From contig DROE01000178.1 of assembly GCA_011322005.1 (NCBI GenBank), forward strand, positions 1-10,322: a stretch of DNA of 10,322 nucleotides. The letters are read 5' to 3'. Source of the stretch: Devosia sp. (GTDB lineage: Bacteria > Pseudomonadota > Alphaproteobacteria > Rhizobiales > Devosiaceae). Positions 5,708 to 10,322 of the stretch are shown piece by piece. The first letter of the stretch is position 1. Every line of letters begins with the position of its first letter. The position numbers and the translations under genes were made by a program. Under the pieces are notes generated by a model. It saw only the letters and a list, made by a program, of their open reading frames with translations. It searched no databases and was not told the origin of the DNA.

Positions 5708-7147
5708 TCAAGACCGGTAGGTGACGGCGTTGACCGCCGCAATCACTTCGTCAACATTTGGCAGAGCCAGCTTTTCAAGATTGGCGGCGTAGGGCATGGG
5801 CACGTCTTTGCCTGCAATGCGGGTGACCGGCGCATCCAGATAGTCAAACGCCTGCTCCATGAGGCGGGCTGAAATGTCCGAGCCCACCGAGCCTTGCGGC
5901 CAGCCCTCCTCGACAATCACGCAGCGCCCGGTTTTTTTAACCGAAACGAGCACAGTCTCAATGTCGAGCGGGCGGATGGTGCGCAAGTCAATCAGTTCCA
6001 CGTCCACCCCCTCGGCCACCAGCTTTTCTGTCGCCTCCGAAGCGTATTTCATGCCGATGGAGAACGAGACGATGGTCACGTCTGTGCCTTGGCGCACCAT
6101 GCGCGCCTTGCCGATGGGCAGCACGAAGTCGTCCATCTTGGGCACTTCAAAGCTGTGGCCGTAGAGAATTTCGTTCTCCAGAAACACCACCGGGTTGGGC
6201 GAACGGATGGCCGCCTTGAGCAGACCCTTGGCATCAGCCGCACTATAGGGGGCAATGACCGTCAGGCCCGGAACGTGAGCGTACCAGGCGGTAAAGTCCT
6301 GAGAATGCTGGGCTCCCACCCGGGAGGCCGCGCCGTTGGGACCGCGAAACACGATGGGCGCCTGCACCTGCCCGCCCGACATGTAAAGCTGTTTGGCGGC
6401 GGAGTTGATAATCTGGTCGATGGCCTGCATGGCAAAATTGAAGGTCATGAACTCGACAATGGGTTTCAGACCTGCAAAAGCCGCGCCAACGCCGATACCG
6501 GCAAAGCCGTGCTCGGTAATGGGTGTGTCAACGACCCGGCGGGCGCCGAACTCGTCGAGCAGCCCTTGGGTGATTTTATAGGCCCCCTGATATTCCGCCA
6601 CTTCCTCGCCCATGATGAACACGTCGTCATCGGCACGCATTTCCTCGGCCATGGCTTCGTTCAGGGCCTGCCGGACCGTCATTTCCACCATCTGCACACC
6701 TGTGGGCAGGTCGGGGTCGGAGGCGGGGGAGAATTGGGGGGAGGATGGGGTAGCTGCCCCCTCACCCGGCGCTGACGCTGAAGCACCGACCTCTTCCTCC
6801 GGGGGAGAGGTTGAAGGAAGAGCAACGGTTGCCGCCATTGCCCCCTCTCCCTTTTGGGGAGAGGGTTGGGGTGAGGGGGTGGCTGCAATGGTATCTGCAC
6901 TCTCCCCTTCCCCCAGCAAAACCGCCATCACCGAATTGACCGGAACTCCCTCGGTGCCTTCAGCAACCAGAATTTTGCCGATTGTGCCCTCGTCCACCGC
7001 TTCAACTTCCATGGTCGCCTTGTCGGTTTCGATTTCGGCAATCACGTCGCCGGGCGCGACATTGTCCCCTTCGCTGACCAGCCATTTGGCCAGAGTTCCC
7101 TCTTCCATGGTTGGCGACAGGGCGGGCATCAAAATATCTGTTGGCAT
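5708..7147 (-). CDS. pdhB: Pyruvate dehydrogenase E1 beta subunit with N-terminal lipoyl domain
   Basis: With E1-alpha this subunit decarboxylates pyruvate using thiamine diphosphate and acetylates the lipoyl arm. The protein has 479 residues, about 140 more than a plain E1-beta, because residues 1-80 form a lipoyl domain (Lys43 in ETDKATMEVEA) that closely resembles the one in E2. An E1-beta with its own lipoyl domain is known from Sinorhizobium and Zymomonas. Residues 84-150 are a Pro/Ser/Ala-rich linker holding a palindromic repeat element. The E1-beta domain follows (about 151-479), with GEEVAEYQGAYK (catalytic-site Glu around 181-182), DTPITEHGFAGIGVGAA, EFMTFNFAMQAIDQIINSAAK, FRGPNG and GAQHSQ. 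The start has GGGGAG about 8 nt upstream and lies 4 nt after the pdhA stop, so the pair is tightly coupled. Confidence 0.97.
   Translation of the reverse strand: MPTDILMPALSPTMEEGTLAKWLVSEGDNVAPGDVIAEIETDKATMEVEAVDEGTIGKILVAEGTEGVPVNSVMAVLLGEGESADTIAATPSPQPSPQKGEGAMAATVALPSTSPPEEEVGASASAPGEGAATPSSPQFSPASDPDLPTGVQMVEMTVRQALNEAMAEEMRADDDVFIMGEEVAEYQGAYKITQGLLDEFGARRVVDTPITEHGFAGIGVGAAFAGLKPIVEFMTFNFAMQAIDQIINSAAKQLYMSGGQVQAPIVFRGPNGAASRVGAQHSQDFTAWYAHVPGLTVIAPYSAADAKGLLKAAIRSPNPVVFLENEILYGHSFEVPKMDDFVLPIGKARMVRQGTDVTIVSFSIGMKYASEATEKLVAEGVDVELIDLRTIRPLDIETVLVSVKKTGRCVIVEEGWPQGSVGSDISARLMEQAFDYLDAPVTRIAGKDVPMPYAANLEKLALPNVDEVIAAVNAVTYRS
6726..6744. repeat. Possible fragment of a third copy of the palindromic repeat
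   Basis: GGGGAGAATTGGGGGGAGG resembles the right arm of the adjacent complete element (6856-6876), with a 2-nt gap and two substitutions. On the coding strand it reads SSPQFSP against SPSPQPSP in the complete copy: six codons (tcc ccc caa ttc tcc ccc against tca ccc caa ccc tct ccc) align with no gap, in the same frame. It lies 13 bp beyond the outer repeat of the pdhB element. The sequence is G-rich and simple, so chance resemblance is a real possibility. Confidence 0.35.
6758..6878. repeat. Palindromic repeat element inside the pdhB linker (copy 2)
   Basis: A 121-bp element has the same plan as the pdhC copy: outer inverted repeats CCCCTCACCC (6758-6767) and GGGTGAGGGG (6869-6878), extendable to 11 bp. 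An inner dyad pairs ACCTCT (6789-6794) with AGAGGT (6806-6811). A second inner hairpin is a perfect 9-bp stem, CCCTCTCCC (6843-6851) with GGGAGAGGG (6857-6865), around TTTTG. It is read in frame through residues about 90-130 of E1-beta (PSPQPSPQKGEGA at its start). Its length differs from the pdhC copy by exactly 3 nt, and the right-hand hairpin differs at only about two positions. Confidence 0.78.
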
Positions 7148-7151
7148 CGGT

Positions 7152-8228
7152 TCAGCTCCCCGCCAGAATGGTCACGTCGGTCCAGAGTTCGGAAACATCC
7201 GGCTCGGGCGCATTGGTGGCAAAATCGGCAGCCTCGGTCACAACGGCGCGCACTTCTTTTTCAATAGACTTGAGTTCGTCCTCGCTGGCATGTTTTTCGC
7301 TCAGGATACGCTGCTTGACCTGCTCGATGGGGTCGTGCTCGGACCGCATGGTCTGCACCTCGTCCCTTGAGCGGTATTTGGCCGGGTCGGACATGGAGTG
7401 TCCGCGATAGCGATAGGTCAGCATTTCAAGAATATAAGGCCCCTTGCCTGAACGGGCGTGGGCTATGGCCCGTTGCGCCGCCTCGTGCACATAGCGAACA
7501 TCCATGCCGTCGACCTTTTCGCCGGGGATCTCAAAGCTGGCTCCGCGCTGGGAAAGGTCGGTCATGGCCGAAGCGCGCTCCAGCGAGGTGCCCATGGCGT
7601 ATTTGTTGTTCTCGATAATATAGACCACAGGCAGGTCCCACAGCTTGGCCATATTGAAGCTCTCGTAAACCTGGCCCTGGTTGGATGCGCCATCGCCAAA
7701 ATAGGTCAGGGAAACATTGTCTTCGCCCCGGTATTTGTAGGCAAAGGCCAGCCCGGTTCCCAACGAGACCTGAGCCCCGACAATGCCGTTGCCGCCGTAA
7801 AAATTCTTCTCTTTGGAGAACATGTGCATGGAGCCGCCCTTGCCCTTGGACAGACCCGAAGCACGCCCGGTCAACTCGGCCATCACCCCGTTGGGGTCGA
7901 TACCGGCAACCAGCATATGTCCGTGGTCGCGATAACCGGTAATGGAGGCGTCGCCCTCTTTTGAGGCCATGTGAACACCGGTAACAACCGCTTCCTGACC
8001 GATATAGAGGTGGCAGAAGCCCCCTATCAGGCCCATGCCATACATCTGTCCCGCCTTTTCTTCAAAGCGCCGGATGAGCAGCATTTCGCGGTAGGCGTAA
8101 AGCTCCTGCTCTTTGTCAAGCGCTGGCGCATTGGAACGCGAAGGGCGGCGGCCCGCGGCGGCTGCCGTCTTTCTTGCGGGAGCCTTCCTGGTTGCGGCGG
8201 TCTTGCGCGCCGCTGCTTTTTTAGCCAT
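7152..8228 (-). CDS. pdhA: Pyruvate dehydrogenase E1 alpha subunit
   Basis: E1-alpha binds thiamine diphosphate with E1-beta and carries out pyruvate decarboxylation. From the ATG at 8228 the protein has 358 residues. It shows YREMLLIRRFEEKAGQMYGMG and GGFCHLYIGQEA (about residues 45-80), the thiamine diphosphate motif GDGASNQG...IENN (GDG at 178-180, Asn-Asn at 207-208) and the active-site loop YRYRGHSMSDPAKYR (from about 272). Residues 2-31 are a low-complexity Lys/Ala/Arg tract. The ATG at 8228 has AGAGG 7 nt upstream and gives the MAKKAAARK start; an in-frame ATG at 8258 would add ten residues and has a less convincing ribosome site. It is the first gene of the nine-gene leftward cluster, preceded by about 200 nt of non-coding DNA that should hold the promoter. 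Confidence 0.96.
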   Translation of the reverse strand: MAKKAAARKTAATRKAPARKTAAAAGRRPSRSNAPALDKEQELYAYREMLLIRRFEEKAGQMYGMGLIGGFCHLYIGQEAVVTGVHMASKEGDASITGYRDHGHMLVAGIDPNGVMAELTGRASGLSKGKGGSMHMFSKEKNFYGGNGIVGAQVSLGTGLAFAYKYRGEDNVSLTYFGDGASNQGQVYESFNMAKLWDLPVVYIIENNKYAMGTSLERASAMTDLSQRGASFEIPGEKVDGMDVRYVHEAAQRAIAHARSGKGPYILEMLTYRYRGHSMSDPAKYRSRDEVQTMRSEHDPIEQVKQRILSEKHASEDELKSIEKEVRAVVTEAADFATNAPEPDVSELWTDVTILAGS

Positions 8229-8430
8229 GCGGATGCCTCTTGAAGAAATGAACAACATAACAGGTCACCGCCCCAAGCGGTAGCACCTGAAATTCCGGGG
8301 ACAATACGCCTGTTCGGGAAATCCGCAAAGCAGATTTTACCGACAAGAACCTACACTATTACGCTGAAATATCTATTGAAACACCCGTAAACCGAAATTC
8401 AGTTAACTTGATACATCAACCCAGTGGCGG
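8229..8430 (-). promoter_or_regulatory. Non-coding leader/promoter region of the pdh cluster
   Basis: No coding sequence is visible between pdhA and ftsB, and the AT content rises around 8330-8420, as expected for a promoter region. The pdh promoter should lie here, but I see no convincing -35/-10 pair. The best -10-like hexamer read leftward is TAAAAT (8334-8339), with no good -35 at 16-18 nt. It would give a leader of about 100 nt. A TTGAT/ATCAA dyad at 8408-8419 may be an operator. ftsB read-through could also contribute, since no terminator with a T-run is seen after its stop. Confidence 0.4.
8408..8419. promoter_or_regulatory. TTGAT-N2-ATCAA dyad upstream of pdhA
   Basis: TTGATACATCAA has perfect 5-bp inverted arms around a 2-nt centre, 11 nt beyond the ftsB stop codon (downstream of ftsB) and about 180 nt upstream of pdhA. 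The half-sites equal those of FNR/FixK-type boxes, but the spacer is 2 rather than 4, so a standard FNR-type protein would not be expected to bind it. It may be an operator for another dimeric regulator, or chance. Confidence 0.25.
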
Positions 8431-8751
8431 TTAATTCAAGGTCGAAACAGGAACGACGATGTCCTGCGGTTCAGCCATCGACAACAGCGCACGGGCCTTC
8501 TCGCTCAGCAGGTCAGGGTCAAGACGCGTGGGATTGAACAGGTCGATGCGCAATTTGTAGGCGTCAATCTGGGTCTGCAAACTGCTCTGCTCGGCGCGCA
8601 GTGCTTCAATTTTCTCCAGCATCTGTCTTTGGTTTTCGATGCCAAACTGGCCATTGACAGCCGAATATCCCAGATAGGCCTGAAATGTGACGAGGGCAGC
8701 ACCAATCAAGAAGTGACGGTAGATTGTGGAACGTTTGAAGCGTGTGGACAT
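8431..8751 (-). CDS. ftsB: FtsB/DivIC-like septum formation initiator protein
   Basis: FtsB-type proteins are small bitopic membrane proteins of the divisome that pair with FtsL and FtsQ through a periplasmic coiled coil. From the ATG at 8751 the protein has 106 residues: a short basic cytoplasmic end (MSTRFKRSTIYRHF), one membrane helix at about 14-31 (LIGAALVTFQAYLGYSAV), NGQFGIENQ, a heptad-like coiled coil at about 38-70 (LEKIEALRAEQSSLQTQIDAYKLRI), then LDPDLLSEKARALLSMAEPQDIVV. That plan and the LDPDLLSEKAR...L motif are typical of the alphaproteobacterial members located near pdhA. No clear Shine-Dalgarno precedes the ATG; two in-frame TTG codons (8760, 8757) are alternatives. A four-codon ORF with GAGG before it ends at 8761. 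FtsB proteins diverge strongly, so the symbol is by family. Confidence 0.83.
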   Translation of the reverse strand: MSTRFKRSTIYRHFLIGAALVTFQAYLGYSAVNGQFGIENQRQMLEKIEALRAEQSSLQTQIDAYKLRIDLFNPTRLDPDLLSEKARALLSMAEPQDIVVPVSTLN

Positions 8752-8784
8752 GAGCAACAACTAACTGAGAAACATACCTCAACA

Positions 8785-8790
8785 AGTATA
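8785..8790 (-). promoter_or_regulatory. Candidate -10 element for ftsB
   Basis: Read leftward, the sequence TATACT matches five of six positions of the sigma-70 -10 consensus. It lies 33 nt upstream of the ftsB ATG, giving a predicted leader of about 27 nt. No good -35 hexamer is present 16-18 nt upstream, so this is a weak call. Confidence 0.35.
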
Positions 8791-8848
8791 CCCGCCGAGA
8801 GTTAAGGGACGGTTGTGATAGTGGGAACTTCTCCCCCTTGCACTACGC

Positions 8849-8862
8849 TTGATTTAGGTCAA
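8849..8862. promoter_or_regulatory. FNR/FixK/FnrN-type box in the divergent ftsB-DUF2332 region
   Basis: TTGATTTAGGTCAA matches the FNR-family consensus TTGAT-N4-ATCAA at nine of ten specified positions, with correct 4-nt spacing. Such boxes are bound by the oxygen- or redox-responsive FnrN/FixK regulators common in alphaproteobacteria. Its centre (8855.5) is 27-28 nt upstream of the DUF2332 ATG and overlaps the proposed -35 of that gene. At that distance a bound regulator would more likely repress DUF2332 than activate it. No matching -10 is seen at class II distance towards ftsB. Confidence 0.45.
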
Positions 8863-8877
8863 TAACACTGCCATAAT
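8849..8877 (+). promoter_or_regulatory. Sigma-70-type promoter for the DUF2332 gene, predicted leaderless
   Basis: A TTGATT hexamer (8849-8854) and CATAAT (8872-8877) are separated by exactly 17 nt; both match the sigma-70 consensus well. Transcription would begin around 8883-8884, at the A of the DUF2332 start codon (8883). No Shine-Dalgarno sequence lies before that ATG, which fits a leaderless mRNA. Confidence 0.5.
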
Positions 8878-8882
8878 ACCTC

Positions 8883-9950
8883 ATGACCAAAGAGCAGGCC
8901 ATCAGAGATAGCTTTGCAGTTCAGGCCCATTGGTGCTCCAAATTGGGGTCGCCGTTCACCGCGCAGCTGCTGAAAGGTCTGGGTGAAAATCTGAACGATG
9001 CCACGAGAACAGGACGCACAGTTTTGCACTGGAAGGGGCAGGCGGACGCTATGGGAGATGCGCTGGCACTGCGTTTGGCAGGAGCCTTGCATGGTCTTGT
9101 CCGAGCCGGAAAAGTTCAGGAGTTGGCGTCCTTTTACCCGCCAAACCCCGTGCCTTCAAAAGGGGAACTAGCCGATGCGGCGATGACAGCGATTGCCGAA
9201 AGGGACGAAGAAGTTTTTCAATGGTTGGCTTTTGCTCCCCAAACCAACGAAGTGGCGCGATCTGGCATTCTTTATCCCGGCATGCGGCTAATCGCACAGA
9301 AAACGGGCCTGCCATTGTCACTGTTTGAACTTGGGGCCAGCGCCGGGCTTAATCTGATCCCGGACAGGTTTGCCTATGGTTTGGGCGGAAAAAAATTCGG
9401 ACAGACGGGATCGCCGGTGTTGCTTGCCCCCCATTGGTGCGGACCCGACCCGAAGGGAAGCGAGCCAGAGATTGTGGTGCGCCGGGGCTGCGACACGAAC
9501 CCTCTGGACATATCAAACCCGGCGCAGCGGGCAAGGCTGATGGCCTATATTTGGCCCGATCAGCTCCAAAGGCTGGACCGCGCCAAGCAAGCCATTATGC
9601 TGGCGCAGGAAAACCGTCCGGAAATCGAGAAAGCCGATGCCGCGCACTGGGTGGAGGAAAACATCTCCCATGCCCGGGAAACCGGGGTAACGCTCGTGCT
9701 GTTTCACTCAATCGCCTTTCAGTATTTTAAGCCCCAGGTACAATTGCGCATTAAAAGGCATATGGAACGTACAGGTGCCCGGGCCACACCTGATGCGCCC
9801 CTTGCCTGGCTGGCATTTGAACAGGGTCAGGGCCAAAGTCCGGGCCTTACGCTGCGCTTGTGGGGCACAGAACGCCGAAGCGATGAGCAGGTGCGTTTGC
9901 TGGCGAAATCCAACAACGCCCATTGTCACAAAATTGAGTGGCTTGGCTGA
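8883..9950 (+). CDS. DUF2332-family protein of unknown function
   Basis: The 355-residue protein has the landmarks of DUF2332: an opening FAVQAHWCSKLGSPFTAQLL (residues 11-30), APQTNEVARSG (118-128), the signature FELGASAGLNLIPDRFAY (148-165), DTNPLDISNPAQRARLMAYIWPDQ and late motifs VLFHSIAFQY and PLAWLAFE. The family is widespread in proteobacteria and actinobacteria but has no established function. The ELGASAGLN motif looks like a glycine-rich nucleotide- or S-adenosylmethionine-binding loop, so a methyltransferase-like fold is possible; that is inference. No signal peptide or membrane segment is seen, so it is probably cytoplasmic. The start at 8883 gives the usual family N-terminus but lacks a Shine-Dalgarno. 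The gene is divergent from ftsB, stands alone, and is followed by a stem-loop at its stop codon. Confidence 0.87.
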   Translation: MTKEQAIRDSFAVQAHWCSKLGSPFTAQLLKGLGENLNDATRTGRTVLHWKGQADAMGDALALRLAGALHGLVRAGKVQELASFYPPNPVPSKGELADAAMTAIAERDEEVFQWLAFAPQTNEVARSGILYPGMRLIAQKTGLPLSLFELGASAGLNLIPDRFAYGLGGKKFGQTGSPVLLAPHWCGPDPKGSEPEIVVRRGCDTNPLDISNPAQRARLMAYIWPDQLQRLDRAKQAIMLAQENRPEIEKADAAHWVEENISHARETGVTLVLFHSIAFQYFKPQVQLRIKRHMERTGARATPDAPLAWLAFEQGQGQSPGLTLRLWGTERRSDEQVRLLAKSNNAHCHKIEWLG

Positions 9951-9980
9951 CATCAAGGCCCTGATGAGGATGTGTCAGCC
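9945..9980 (+). terminator. Stem-loop spanning the DUF2332 stop codon, possible terminator
   Basis: GGCTGACA (9945-9952, containing the TGA stop) pairs perfectly with TGTCAGCC (9973-9980). Within the loop, CATCA (9951-9955) can pair with TGATG (9962-9966). No T-run follows directly; the nearest (TTTTT) starts about 17 nt later, near 9998. It could be a weak or factor-assisted terminator, or an mRNA-protecting structure. Confidence 0.3.
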
Positions 9981-10226
9981 CAAATGTCTTGCCTGTATTT
10001 TTGCAGTTGGATCGCACCGAACATCGGGGAGGCTCCCAGGCCGGGTGCCTTGCGATATTCACCCCCTGCCCCGTTGGGGGTGTAATGTTGTCAAGGTTAA
10101 GAGCATGCCGGGCTTCCAGTCCCGGTAGAGACGTGTTGCCGCAATTGTGTAGATGCTGAATTTGATTGATACTGGACACTTCCAACAGATATGAATTGGC
10201 ATTCATCAGGTAAATCGGACTGAAAT
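9951..10226. other. 276-nt region with no convincing gene, containing short dyads
   Basis: No ORF here has protein-like composition or a supported start on either strand. Besides the stem-loop at the DUF2332 stop, it holds a perfect 7-bp dyad CACCCCC (10060-10066) / GGGGGTG (10076-10082), extendable by ATT/AAT with one bulged base. It also holds a 5-bp dyad CCGGG (10108-10112) / CCCGG (10121-10125). No T-tract follows either one. The right end carries a candidate promoter for the next ORF. Confidence 0.5.
10166..10195 (+). promoter_or_regulatory. Candidate promoter for the right-edge ORF
   Basis: TTGATA (10166-10171) and TATGAA (10190-10195) are separated by 18 nt and match the sigma-70 consensus at five and four of six positions. 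Transcription would start near 10202, leaving a leader of about 25 nt before the ATG at 10227. The spacing is slightly long and the -10 imperfect. Confidence 0.33.
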
Positions 10227-10322
10227 ATGATAAAAAGAATCAAAGAACTGTTCATGCCCGTGTTGATCGGGGCAGTATTCATCGGTGGGCTGGTAATCAT
10301 GTTCACCGGAAATAATGGCTCA
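10227..10322 (+). CDS. N-terminus of a small membrane-anchored protein, truncated by window edge
   Basis: Thirty-two codons are open to the right edge. The peptide starts with a basic stretch (MIKRIKELF) followed by a hydrophobic helix (MPVLIGAVFIGGLVIMF) and then a polar TGNNGS. This is the pattern of an N-terminal membrane anchor or uncleaved signal; no signal-peptidase or lipobox motif is evident. An in-frame TGA lies directly upstream (10221-10223), so the ATG at 10227 is the first possible ATG. No strong Shine-Dalgarno is present; only a distant AGG is seen. Hydrophobic composition and the upstream promoter-like hexamers support a real gene, but I do not recognise the family and the rest is outside the window. 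Confidence 0.5.
   Translation, partial: MIKRIKELFMPVLIGAVFIGGLVIMFTGNNGS

Noticed and set aside
5894..6775. Plus-strand open frame of about 293 codons opposite pdhB
   Set aside because: It is antisense to the conserved E1-beta coding sequence, with low-complexity His/Gly-rich translation and no family features.
5299..6878. Considering the repeated GC-rich palindromes as a CRISPR array or an insertion sequence
   Set aside because: There is no regular repeat-spacer spacing, no transposase and no visible target duplication. The pieces are two compound palindromes translated within genes.
6612..7370. Plus-strand open frame of about 252 codons across the pdhB/pdhA junction
   Set aside because: It is a shadow frame over two conserved genes; the Ser/Thr/Pro-rich translation comes from the complement of the lipoyl domain and repeat element.
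8315..8330. Possible dyad around CGGGAAATCCG in the pdh leader
   Set aside because: The arms match over only three base pairs once aligned properly; indistinguishable from chance.
9847..10306. Minus-strand open frames of 119 and 69 codons over the DUF2332 3' end and the following non-coding region
   Set aside because: Composition is not protein-like, starts lack ribosome sites, and they overlap the conserved DUF2332 gene or the right-edge ORF in the opposite direction.

Overview
The window looks like a chromosomal segment of an alphaproteobacterium, most likely a member of Hyphomicrobiales (Rhizobiales). Three things point there. The pyruvate dehydrogenase E1 is split into alpha and beta subunits, and E1-beta carries its own N-terminal lipoyl domain. 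The gene order pdhA-pdhB-pdhC-SGNH hydrolase-lpdA-(small membrane proteins)-lipA-Coq10/RatA-like-cinA matches, from memory, the arrangement in rhizobial genomes. The LipA and LpdA proteins also read like rhizobial ones. I cannot assign a genus.

Layout. Positions 3-329 (+) hold the 3' end of a cinA/pncC-type amidase gene. It converges with, and overlaps by 10 bp, the last gene of a long leftward gene cluster. That cluster (320-8228, all on the minus strand, gaps of 3-34 nt) runs in transcription order: E1-alpha (7152-8228), E1-beta (5708-7147), E2 (4378-5694), an SGNH/GDSL hydrolase (3726-4364), E3 (2265-3704), two small membrane proteins (1988-2230 and 1715-1960), lipoyl synthase (764-1708) and a Coq10/RatA-type START-domain protein (320-760). 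It is a nearly self-contained unit: all subunits of the pyruvate dehydrogenase complex, plus the enzyme that completes the lipoyl cofactor on E2 and on the E1-beta lipoyl domain. Upstream lies a short ftsB/divIC-like cell division gene (8431-8751, minus). Divergent from it is a DUF2332-family gene (8883-9950, plus). After a 276-nt non-coding stretch with several dyads, the window ends inside a small membrane-anchored ORF (10227 onward, plus).

Most of the region is conserved housekeeping sequence, and I found no defence, mobile or biosynthetic system. The best unexplained signal is a pair of about 120-bp palindromic repeat elements. Each has perfect 10-bp outer inverted repeats (CCCCTCACCC / GGGTGAGGGG) around two inner hairpins. 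One sits inside pdhB and one inside pdhC, in frame, at the same place: the flexible linker just after the lipoyl domain. A fragment of a third copy lies beside the pdhB element. The adjoining lipoyl-domain DNA is 83/88 identical between the two genes and all five differences are silent, which suggests recent duplication or gene conversion. The second signal is the ftsB/DUF2332 intergenic region. A near-consensus FNR/FixK-type dyad there doubles as the -35 element of a promoter whose predicted start lies at the DUF2332 ATG, which has no Shine-Dalgarno sequence. This suggests a leaderless, possibly oxygen-responsive transcript.
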